Shown here piece after piece: positions 51,818 through 62,208 of a stretch of DNA of 64,000 bases. The notes under the pieces are model-generated. The model was not told the origin of the DNA, searched no databases, and saw only the letters and a list, made by a program, of their open reading frames with translations. Origin of the DNA: Zopfochytrium polystomum. Its lineage: Eukaryota > Chytridiomycota > Chytridiomycetes > Chytridiales > Chytridiaceae. The number at the start of each line of letters is the position of its first letter. The first letter of the stretch is position 1. Location of the stretch: the NCBI GenBank assembly GCA_025765615.1, contig JAIVFJ010000013.1, forward strand, positions 62,001 to 126,000, in the 5' to 3' direction. The position numbers and the translations under genes are program-made.

Positions 51818-54798
51818 GTAATGCATCGTAGAGGGCGAACGGGGGCCGCGTTGGGTTGTGTCGCGCTGAGAGATGGAAAGTGACTCTGAAGGGGAGCGGA
51901 CGGGGGGTAGTGTGTGATGGATGCGGGGGTGGTCGGGATGGAAGCTACCTCGAGTCCTTCGTCCGGCCCCTGGTCTGTGGTCTGGACGGACGCGGCTTTA
52001 CAAGCAAGGTGAGGAAGAGGAGTGAGCGAGTGATGGGTGTGGGGCTGTCTGGATGAAGCTTGGTTGGTTGGGTTGATGTTGATGTTGCCTTGTCGGGAGC
52101 GGAGTGTGAAATTGAAAATTCCTTTTTTTTTTCTTTCTTTTTGTTACTTTTTTTCTTTCTTTTTTCTCCTTTTTTCTACTTTTTTTCTATTTCGTTTGTT
52201 TTTTTCTTTGTTTAACGTTAGTCTGGGTTCGACACCACCACTTACACTTACTTGGCACTCGCTGATGGATATGTACAGTCCGTGTCCGCCGGATCTGCTC
52301 TAGCGGACATCATCAAGTCTCCGCTTTCTTGGATGGGCCAGCCTCGGTTACTCCTGCATCCAGAGTCGTTGAGACTACTTCCTCTGATACTTGCGACGTG
52401 CACGGGGAGTGTCGCAAAGGCCAAGGTTTGGAACTCGTCAGCATTTGTGGAAAAATTTGCCAAAAAGAGTGCCTGTCGAAATCCGTGTTCCCACCTGTGT
52501 GATGATGGAGCACAGTGGAAGCGGTCAGGTGACAAGTCAGGTCTGTGATCAACTTTTCTTCTCTCTTTCGATTGTCACACGCAGGGGCATATTCCAACAG
52601 TGCCGTCTTTCATTTTGAATTTTGAAGTTTTTGGCATTTTTGTTGCAATAAGAGCATTTGGGAGTAGATATTGGGATAACACTTCTTCCCAACCATTGGG
52701 TGAACCCTCCTATTGGGAAGATGAGTCCGTCCACGTCCGTTTCCCAGGAAGTCAAACTCCTAGGAAGCCAAAGCAAAGATAGTGGCCCACCAGGAAACCA
52801 GGCAGACCGGAGAAAGGAGTGTTGGGAAATTAAAACCACATCACACAGGACGGTGTGGGCAGGAGCAAAACTGTTGGGAATGCTCTCAGTGGAAGTGTGT
52901 GTAGGTGAAGAGTTGGAGAGCTTGCAATGATATGAAGCGCGCACTGATACTCACAGGCTCTGATACCTTGCCTGTGTCCACGCCACACTCGCTTTCTCCT
53001 TTGTTTTTTGATCCTTTTCGGAGCGCTGTGTACAACTTGCAGTTTCTTTGACTTCCCTTCGCTTTAATGTGCCACCTGTTTGTGCTTCTTCGTGTTTTGT
53101 TCTTTGCATAGTTTGCATTGGCTGTTCTGCGCTTTTGTGTGACGAAAGTTAGTAGAAAATTCGAATAGAGAAGCCCATCTTGTCAGTGATGTCTACCCAC
53201 CTCCGTCGCTGTCGCCGCCGCCGCCGCCGACACTGCTGCCACATTCCATCCCATCCCATCCCATCCTGGGGAGTCCACACAGCGTTTGACCAACAGGTGC
53301 ACGCCCATCTTCCACTGGGTGAGGTATGGTGAGGTAGACCTGTGAGTCTTTTGTGTTTTAGAGAAGAGTCTGACTCGACACCACTCACAAGTCGTGGGCC
53401 AGCACAAGACCTGGAACCTGGAATTAGAATCAATGCGGCTACGTAGGGGTCAAAGTCGCCAGTTGGGCACTCGTGCTGTAGCCAGACAGGGAAACGCCAA
53501 AGGTTGAGCATCGCATGCACCCAGACTCTACCACTCAACCACTCAACTAACAGTGCACCCCCTACATCCCAATAATAAAGACAGGTTAGCCACAAATACA
53601 CTTTGATAACTAGGAGATTTTCAAGTAGGCCATAGTCTAGGTTCTCAATGAGCTCTTACTTTACTGTGAGACATATGACACATCATATATTTTGTGCACA
53701 ACATACGACTGTATCTGAGAGAGTGATTGATTCCAGTCGTTCCCATAATTCTTCTAACTTTTTCTTTTTGTGGGCAAGTTTTTTGGACTAATTGTCAAGT
53801 TTCTCGCGGACATTGGAGTTTGCGCATCGCGGAGCGCTCCGAGGCGTGGGCGTTTGACTCGAAAAGTCAAATCAAATCGAATTGAATGATTTTTTTACCA
53901 ACTCCCCCAAGGCGCACCCATATCCGGATCTTCATTTTTTCGAGCGAACGCACGTTCATTCGGCCACACCTCCACTCAAGGGTGATTGCTCAGGGCGCCC
54001 GACGCTTTCTTGTTGAGCAGTAGAGAACTTGAATGAAGAAGAACCACCCCAATTCAAGACTAGTCACAACAAGGTGCGGGAGAAATTGAAGGCTTCCATC
54101 CGAAGGCCCCAGTGAATGACGTGCAGCACTTTGCCGAGTGGAGCAGGATGCAGCGTGTGCAGGGTGTTCATCGCCTTGGCGACTGGAATCCGCAAGGCAC
54201 CCACATCATGCAGCTTGCCGCCGAGACAAACCAGTCAGTCAGCAAGGCTTAAGGTGCCCACGAATTGTTTTATGTAAAGCACATACTGTAAGTCTGTTTA
54301 CTTGTGTTGTTGTTGTTTTCTTTAAAAATGTCCAAAAAAACTTTTTGCCATGTTGGTGTTGGTGATAAACATGCTTGTGTTGAGCCACTGGGATCTGCGG
54401 GACAAGCCCGATGGCTGGTGTGCAATGGTTTGCCTCGGCGAGCATTGCGGAGCTGATTCGGTCTTGCGGGATCTTGTTCACGTGAGCTTTGAGTTTCCTG
54501 TTTGCCTTCGGCAAGTCATGCTTAATGCGTCGGTCGTGGGGGCGGTGAGTGGTTGGTTGTAGTTGTAGGGTTTCCAGGTTGGGAGGCTGCTGAGTGAAGG
54601 GGGTGTAGCTACTGAGCAGTGGGCACTTCTGTTATAATTGTATCTATTGTCGCTGAGAATGTGACACTGACACCAAATGAGTTCATCGACAACGCAGATT
54701 TTCGCGCCGTGCGGTCGTTCTGGTCGTGACCGGGAGGAAACAAAGGGGCGTGAGTCCTTGGGAAGCCCAAATCAATCTGGCGGCTACCGCTACTGTTT
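51818..54798. other. Non-genic stretch with short repeats
   Basis: T-rich tracts occur at 52120-52215 and a (CCCAT)n run at about 53247-53267. No gene is supported. Confidence 0.4.
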
Positions 54799-55409
54799 GA
54801 GCAACGCGACCATCGTACTCTGGGTCTCGGACATCACGTTGTTCCCCCGCGCAAAAAACGCGAGATGGTCGAGCGCGCGCCGCCTGTCCTCGTCCGTCAG
54901 CAATCCAGAGCGCGCCAGCGCCCGAGCCACGTGCGCGTGCTCGTGCGCGACGGCAAGCAACAGCGCGTGCCCTACCTCCACCGCGTCGTCTCCGCTCTCG
55001 TCTTCCCCTTCTCCCCGCTCTTGGCCGCATCCACCAGCGCCTCGACCATTTCCACATTGCCGCCGCCCGCGGCGGGGGCGAGCGCGTCGCCCGTGACGTC
55101 GACGGCGGGGATATCCAGGAGGAACCGGACGGCGGGCAGGTGTTGGCAGCGGGCGGCTTCGGCGAGGGGCTGGTTGTTGTTGAACGCCGGGTCGAAGCCG
55201 GCGTCGAGCATGAGGCGGAGGAGCGGGAGGGAGCCGGAGGCGGCGGCGAGGGCGATGCAGTCGGAGACGTTGTTGTCGTCGTCGTCGGCGTCGTCGTCTG
55301 CGGGGGTGGGGGCGGAGGCGGAGACGGTCAGCGGCGGGGAGGACGCCAGGAAGGTGCGGACGGTGTCGACGTGGCCCTTTTGGCACGCCAGGACCACTCA
55401 CGCGTCCTG
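54799..55409 (-). pseudogene. Ankyrin-repeat protein fragment, 5'-truncated and frameshifted
   Basis: The minus strand encodes ankyrin-like repeats: ACQKGHVDTVRTFLA, ALAAASGSLPLLRLMLDAG, PLAEAARCQHLPAVRFLL and NVEMVEALVDAA. The frame stops at 54972, but another frame continues as VGHALLLAVAHEHAHVARALA to a stop at 54790-54799. There is no ATG; upstream is a stop and then unrelated sequence. So it is a truncated relic with one frameshift. Confidence 0.6.
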
Positions 55410-56640
55410 CGACGCACAAACCTGTCTGATAGGTCCCTGTTTACTTCTGTGCATTGATTTCGCATCCCGAGGCTCGCAAGAACCCCCTTCATTGGCTGCA
55501 AGCTTCGCTTGCTGCCATGAAGGCCCTGTACGCACCAGAACTCTCTCTGATTGGCTGAGGCCTATGCCTATGGGAGGCGTGGGTGGCAGAGGAATGGGTG
55601 ATCCTGTTTGTGACGTTCCTTTCTAACCACCCCAACATCTTTGAACACCTCTCCGACTTCAACCCCACAGCACTTCCTTCATTTGTGTCTGACACAGACA
55701 AAGCTGCGATTGTCACAGCCTCAGACTGTGCAGCCGATGCTTTTCTCCGACAAAGGTCCTGACTGGCACAGAATGCCTTCCCGACTGACCTCCGCTGCTA
55801 CATTCTTCCCTGACCCCTCCATGCGCAGCTGGAGCGGGGCCTAGCCCAGCTCCTGCCCCCCCCATGGAGGATTGAGTTGTTGTTGTTGTGCTTTTTTTTT
55901 TCTCTTTTTTCACTTTTTTTGTTTTGTTGACACTTTTACATCTCAGAGTTGAGGCATTCCTGGCCACTCCTCCTGCTCAACATTTGAGTGCAAGGGATTG
56001 AGCCGAGCTGGAGGAGCAAGTGAGGAAAGGCTGCAAAGCTGAGTGGCGCGTCAAGACATTCGTGGACACCCTCATCACCGCAATGAATCCATGCCAGGAC
56101 GCAAGGCCTCAAATTATGTTCACCCCAAATTTGGAGGTAGGAGAGACACTGGGTGGAGGGGGGGGTGTGGCTGAAAGAGTGATTCATCCTTCCAATTTGT
56201 TCTTTCTTTCATTTTCTCCTTTTGTTATGTCTTTTCCCTTTTCCTCTTTTCTTTCTTTCTTTCTCTCCTCCCCTTTCCTATAAATACTCCCTCTCTCTCC
56301 TCCTTTGTTCTATATATATCTACTCTCTCTCAATAAATCCTACCTAGGTAACAACCAATCCTTTTCTTTCCTCTTTGGTGTTTCTCCCCAGGCCAGTGCT
56401 ACCAGACCAAGCTGGGGATGGAGTCCTCTTAGGCCAGTGCTACCTGACCAAGCTAGTAGAGGCATGATTTCCCCAGGCCAGTGTGTTGTATGCCAAGCTG
56501 GGGTGAGGTTCCCTTCCCTTTGATTTCTCTTCCTTCCCCGACCTGGTTGATTCTCACATTGAGCTCTGTCTCTGTGATACGGGCAGATGCCATACTGCCT
56601 TAGGGCATTCCTTTGTTGGACTACTGCCTGTTGGTCACCG
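55410..56640. other. Possible 5' part of the degenerate Helitron; otherwise unassigned
   Basis: Codon-like stretches occur in scattered frames (for example NHPNIFEHLSDF at about 55625-55660 and CKAEWRVKTFVDTL at about 56025-56070). A 30-bp string near 55997 (GGGATTGAGCCGAGCTGG..) recurs in R1 copy B. Nothing firm can be called. Confidence 0.3.
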
Positions 56641-56644
56641 ATAG

Positions 56645-56712
56645 GCAGGACTTGAACCTGGGGCCTGTGGGGTGCTCTTCATTGAGCAACTCCACTTGGT
56701 CTAGCTGTCCTT
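56645..56712 (-). repeat. tRNA-derived (SINE-like) sequence
   Basis: Minus strand: A box TAGACCAAGTGG and B box GGTTCAAGTCC, with a paired T arm (CAGG/CCTG). The acceptor ends do not pair. Confidence 0.5.
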
Positions 56713-56782
56713 GAACAAAGACAGAATTGAACCACATCATCCATCTTTGTTGAGTTTGAGCTGAATCCAGGGTACTGGCTCT

Positions 56783-56852
56783 GCTAATAACCAGGAGCTT
56801 CCCACTTAAAGACTTGTCTTATCCCTTTTGCCACTAGACTATAGATGAGCCC
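56783..56852 (-). repeat. tRNA-derived sequence with degraded B box
   Basis: Minus strand: GGGCTCATCTATAGTCTAGTGGC contains a good A box (TAGTCTAGTGG). The B-box position reads TGGTTATTAGC. Confidence 0.4.
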
Positions 56853-56889
56853 CTGAAGATGAAGAGGAGATCTCACAAGGCCACCAGGG

Positions 56890-59800
56890 GAAGCAGGTGT
56901 CCCCAACCTCCACCTGGCCTCACGCAACATGTTGGCATTCTTGGCCTCTCCTAAGCACATGGATGCAGACTATGAGCAGCTGTGCAACTGTGTGCAGATG
57001 CACGTCTGCAGGCCCCACAGACACTGCCACTCGGACAGGCACAACAGCTGCCGACAAGGCTTACCCCACCAGCATGCTCAAGAGACCACCATCACCTTTG
57101 AAGAGAGCCGCACCACTGGCAAAGTCACAGCTCGCATCTCCTTGAAGCGCAACAATTCCTTCATGAATCCCCACTGTTGGGTGCAGTGTCACCACTGGCC
57201 CAGAAATGTGGACCTTCAGGTCATGGTCGATGCCAAGGCTGCAATCAGCTACTTGGTCAAGTACGTGTCAAAGGCTGAAAAGAGGAGCTGCCCCTCACTC
57301 ACGGGTATGACCAGGTTGTGGGAAGGGCTGCTGCTGCCCCAGACAGCAGGACCACAAATTCAATCTTGAGGTTGCTTCTTGTGCGCTCTGTGCAGAGGAG
57401 AGATATTAGCATTGAGTGAGACTACACCAAGCTCTCAGTGATAAATTTTAGGGATTTTATTCGCAAAAACAAGCGTACCTGTCATAAAACTGCATGGATC
57501 AGGACCCCTATTATTACTCCCAGTTCTTTTGCTTCCAAAAGGCGCTATCAAAGTGTATTTGCGGCTGACCTGTCTTTATTATTGGGCCTGCTTTTACTAC
57601 TTTCATCTTACCAGTTTCCGTTGCACCCGGGTTTTCTCAACGTATTTTCTTTTTTGGTGACTAACAGAGACTGCCTGACTGCCTAGGAATGGGGTGCCTG
57701 ACAGGCCATACCCCAAGCCTGCCTAATTTATTATTTATTTTCGGCACTTGTACATACACGCATAGGGTTGGGGACTTCAAGCATTTGTGGTGGATGCTCC
57801 AAGTCAGGGGGGTTGACTTGTCTTTCTCTCTCTCTGTTTTTGGGCCATTTCTCTTTTTCCTTTTTCCTTCAATCTGATTTCTGTCCTTTGGCACCAATAC
57901 AGAGTCCCTTCAAATCCATCTGGCTCACAGAGGTGAGGGTAGTGAGACGTGGTACACACCCAGGTGAGTACATGGTTACTTCGGGGGCTCCTCTTCAGGG
58001 GCCGCGGGTGGGGAATGCAGCTGGCCCCACCACCAACTGTGTGACACTGGCTCTGCGTTGGAGAGAGGATCACAGGCACTTGCCTGCTGCGATGACAGTG
58101 GTGGTGGTGGCGACGACGGTGTCGTCGTCCACAACCTTCCTGTCCCCATGAGGGTGTTGGTGGCTGCACTCTGTGCGGCCTCTGACACCTGCGAGTTTGA
58201 TCTACAAGTGCCTGCCTCAGTCCTATTGCTGTGAGAGTTAGATGAGTGAGTATGAGTGCGATGCGATAAAGCCCGTTGGTTGAGTGATTGTGCGGACACA
58301 GCCCGGCAGGGTGCGTGTACGATCGCAGGTGTTTCTCTGTGCGAGTTCCCTGCTGGCGACCTTCTGAGCCCTACATAGTCAACTCCCTTCTCTCTCTCCC
58401 CTGTCGCTGGCAATGACGAGGGGCGCTAGGTCGCGCCCTGTCTGTCCTGTTGCTATTAACCGCTCCTGTTATATTTGAGATTAGGTTCCTGAGATAAAAA
58501 CCCTGTTTCCCGCTTCTCTCTCGTTATTCTGCGTGTTGAGCCCTTGGGAGTGCCCTCCTGTTTCCCCTCACATCAGCCCGCGGCCATGCGGGTAATCAGT
58601 GCTCCAGCACCGATCTCTCAGAGGATTGTCCCGCTGAATGTTCATTCTTTGTGTTTGAGACCCCTGTAAGACATATCAGTAGGGATACTTCGTGGACTAG
58701 GCAAGTAGTAGGGTTGAAACACCCCCTAGACAACAGCCCAATAAAGTTAGTTTTAGCCTATTATTTGCTTTCCCTCACTCTAGCGCCCAGACCCCAGGGT
58801 CAAAGGAGTGAGTATAGTCTCATAATTGGCAAAACCTTTCGCCTGCTCTCTGGCAGCCAGCACTACAGCAGCTCCCTCCAGTTTCTCCAAATAAACCTCA
58901 ACTTTGACTCCCAGGGCTTCATGGTCCTGCACGGTGCCAACACAGACGACAGGGACCCTGTAATGGTAGAGGGGGCAAGCAATCTGTTTGCAATGTTCAT
59001 GGAGAGGGGGGAAGATGGCCCAGCTGCTGCAATGAACCTGCTTCAGTTCTGCCAGCACTTCAAGATTGTCAGGAACGAGCTCAGGGAGAGAACTCCTCAG
59101 GAGCAGCAAAGCCTTGTGGTTGTCTGCACCCCTTACTGCAGGTCCTCCAACCCAGGATCAGACGCCAATAGAAGGTACTATCGCCGTTAGCTCGCAAAGT
59201 ACCACCCCTGGCAGCGAGAAAGGCAGCAAGGCAACAAGTGAGACCAGACAATCTGGATCCTATCCAGAGGCGTATCTTTGACCACGTTCATGACAGGATA
59301 CAGCAGGGAAGCTAGGTCCTCTTCATCTCGAATGGAACTGCTGGAATGGCAAGTCATTCATGCCCTGTCTGGCGCCTTTGTTGAGGGTCAAGTCTTGCGA
59401 GTTGCCTACACAGCAAAGGCTGCCTTTGCCATCGGTGGGACAACCCTTCACTCCCTTCTCTCACTCCAAAAACAGTGGAGGGCTGAGCTGTCTGGAGGCT
59501 CTCTTGCAACTCTACAGCAGTCATTTGCTTTGGTGAAGCTTTTGATTGTGGAGGAGTACTCAATGGTTGGTGTGAATATGCTTGCCAAGCTGGGCATGCG
59601 CCGGAAGCTGGCCTGTGGCGATCCAAACGTTCCCTTTGGCGTTCTGTCAGTCCTCCTGGTCGGTGACCTGGCCCAGATACCTCCCGTTAGGCGGAACTGA
59701 CTGGTTAGCAGCAAGAGGCACAAGACAGACCCGAACCTAAGGGATTGATCCAAGCTGAAGGAGCAAGTGAGGTGTTAGGTGGAACTGACTGGTTAGCAGC

Positions 59801-61103
59801 AAAGGCACAAGACGGACCTGAACTTATGTTAGTTATCGTTCTGATGATGCCCATGGGAGAGAGAGCCACCACTAATGCAGACCTGGGTGCTGGCTTGCGC
59901 TGATGACAAATACTCCAAGTATTAAGTGGAACAGAAACCCAGTGTTAACAGTTTCCTCCTCCTCTGCTCAAGCAGATAATATAGGAGAGGTTTTTACCCT
60001 GTGCTGGTCACGCTTGCCTAGCAACTATTACAGCGTGTATATCATCATTATGTATCAATTATTCAAAACAAGAGTTTTTCTCTTTCTCTCCAAGTTGGTG
60101 AGAAGGACCACCCACAAACACACATCTCCACTTCATTCACTCCTTCCACTCACTCACTCAGAGTAGACTGTTTACACCTCCTGTGGGAGAGACTTCTCTC
60201 TTCAACGCTGCTGCGGCTACAGTAACTTGGGGATCCATGGGCGGGAGAGCTACAGCCACTTTCAGTCCTCAGCAAGGCTGCTTCGCGTTCACCGTCAACA
60301 GATTGCTGAGGGCGACAACCGTCAGGCTCAGTTTGTTCGAATCCTTTCAGAGCTGTGTGAAGGACGCATGAGCAAGGAGGACTGGCTTTTCCTCATGGAT
60401 CACTACTCAGATGAGGCCACGACGCTATCATGAGCAGTTTGCCAACAAGCTCCAGTTCAACTCTCCAAGAAGGACATTAGTCAACAGAACACCCTTCGCC
60501 TCAGGGAGCTGGGGAACCCTGTTGTGCAGATTTCTGCTGCAAACAACCCAGATAGCGCCAAGAATGAAAAGGCAGATTCTTTCAATGGCTTGGAGAACGC
60601 CATCTATTTGGCAGTCAGCACCAGGGTTGCCATAATGACCAACGTCTGGAAGTCAGTGAGATTGATAAACGGAGCCACTGGACGCGTCACAGACATCGTT
60701 TTTGGTGAAGAGAGCCTGTCCCTTCCAGAAAATGGACAGTTACAACGTCCCGCCGTTCTGAGAGGACAACTGAGTTGCAATAGCCCCCATTCACGTGGGT
60801 TTTGGAACCTTGACCCGCACTCAGCTTCCTCTGCGTTTGGCTTATGCCATGACCATTCACAAAAGTCAGGGACAGACATTGGACTTGGCCTTCATCAATG
60901 TTGGAAAGAACGAATCCTTGGTTGGAATCTCTTTTGTTGCTCTGTCTCAGGTGCGGCACATCAGCAGCCTCATGTTGAAAACCTTTCCCTACAGCAGAGT
61001 GGCTAACCTTTCCCAGTCTGACGGGTTCAGGAAGAGAAAGGAGGATGAGAGGCTAGATTGCCTTTCCATTTTCAATTTGCAGTTGGACCAAATGGAGGAA
61101 TAA
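56890..61103 (+). mobile_element. Degenerate Helitron (replication-initiator and Pif1-like helicase remnants)
   Basis: Broken frames on the plus strand follow Helitron order. 56929-57369 carries VQMHVCRPH, then RNNSFMNPHCWVQCHHWPRNVDLQV and ISYLVKYVSKAE, as in the segment upstream of the helicase. 58780-59190 is a middle region. 59278-59700 has helicase motifs (AYTAKAAFAIGGTTLHSLL, VEEYSMVG, LLVGDLAQIPPV). 60176-60420 and 60470-61103 hold the C-terminal motifs (RVAIMTN..LINGATGRVTDI; TQLPLRLAYAMTIHKSQGQTLD; ISFVALSQVRH). Frameshifts and stops separate the pieces, Walker A is damaged (NGTAG near 59330) and R1 is inserted in the helicase. It is inactive. Termini were not identified. Confidence 0.75.
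59688..60175 (+). repeat. Dispersed repeat R1, copy B, inserted in the Helitron helicase
   Basis: 488 bp beginning TAGGCGGAACTGACTGG and ending AGTAGACTGTTTAC. Flanks are ACCTCCCGT (59679-59687) and ACCTCCTGT (60176-60184), a 9-bp duplication with one mismatch. The helicase frame reads QIPPV before it and PPVGETSLFN after it, so the insertion is precise. The first about 80 bp are duplicated within the copy (a second TTAGGTGGAACTGACTGG near 59777). No open frame and no terminal inverted repeat are seen. Confidence 0.85.
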
Positions 61104-61169
61104 ATTCATGTCAACATATTTGTGTTGTTTCTATAGTTGGTTTTTGCTTGTGTTTTCCATTTAATCCAG

Positions 61170-61230
61170 TGCCCCTTTTGGGGTGCTGGATTATCCATAC
61201 ACACCTCAGCCCTTGGGCCAAGGTGTAAGG
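61170..61230. other. Two adjacent hairpins downstream of the Helitron helicase
   Basis: ATCCAG..CCCC-TTTT-GGGG..CTGGAT (about 61166-61193) and ACACCT..GCCC-TT-GGGC..AGGTGT (about 61200-61226) can each fold. Helitron 3' ends carry a hairpin just before CTRR; I could not find a convincing CTRR end here. Confidence 0.45.
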
Positions 61231-61752
61231 CCTTGCCTTAAATATCTTAATTATGTTGAGTGTTCTTTCGTGCGATGCCAACACAAACTCCGCCTCCTCG
61301 TCGGACGTCGAGTTCCTCGCCTTCTCCGTTTCCCTGTTCTCTTTTCTGTCCCCTCCCCGAGATGAGCCACGTCCACATTCCAAAGGTAGTTGTTTCGGCG
61401 GACATGGGGTGAGGAAAGCGGACATGGGGTGAGGAAAGAGAGGGGAGAAAAGAAAAAAAAAAGAGAAGAGAAACAAATGAAAGAGGGCGACACAGAAGCG
61501 AAACTGTGGGCAAAATGCACAAATGAAGAAAGGGGTCGCAACCGCCCCCGAGCGGAAGTGTTGAGGCAAACCAAAGGGAAAAAAAAACACACGAAGAGGT
61601 CGCACCCCCCCCTCGCACTTCGCACTCACAGTCAAGTGTGTCTTGCCCCAAAGAAAAAAAAAAAAAAATAGAGCCGATAAAACCCAAGTGTGTGCTTATA
61701 AACAATTCCACCACCCTACCAGCCTCCAATACCCCCACCATCTCTCTCTCAC
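61231..61752. other. Intergenic, downstream of the RING gene
   Basis: No gene is supported. It contains a short direct repeat (CGGACATGGGGTGAGGAAAG twice near 61400-61440) and purine-rich sequence. Confidence 0.5.
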
Positions 61753-62177
61753 TCACGCAGGAGACACTCCTTCGCCACTTTCGAACGCGGGCGTCATGCA
61801 CAGCGGGCACCGCATCGCCCCCTCCTCGCACCGCATCAGCCACTCGCGCAGGCACGCGTCGTGGAACGCGTGTCCGCACCGCTGCATCGCGAGCATGGGC
61901 ACTCCGGGAACGTACGCAACGTAGCAGATCGGGCAGTCGTCTTCTTCTTCTTCCTCTTCTTCCACCTCACCCCCAACTGCTGACGCTGCCGTTGCCGCCG
62001 CCAAGCTCGGCGGCCGCCGTGAACGGCGAACAGAGGACCGCGTGGACCGCAAAGACGGCGGCCGCACCGACGGCGGCCGCGAGGGATCGTGCTCTCGGTC
62101 GGGCGGAAACGAGCCGTCCGCCTCCGCTTGAGGGACGCGCGCGGCGAGCACGGTGGGCGTTTGCTGCTGCGGGGGCA

Positions 62178-62208
<31 letters not shown>

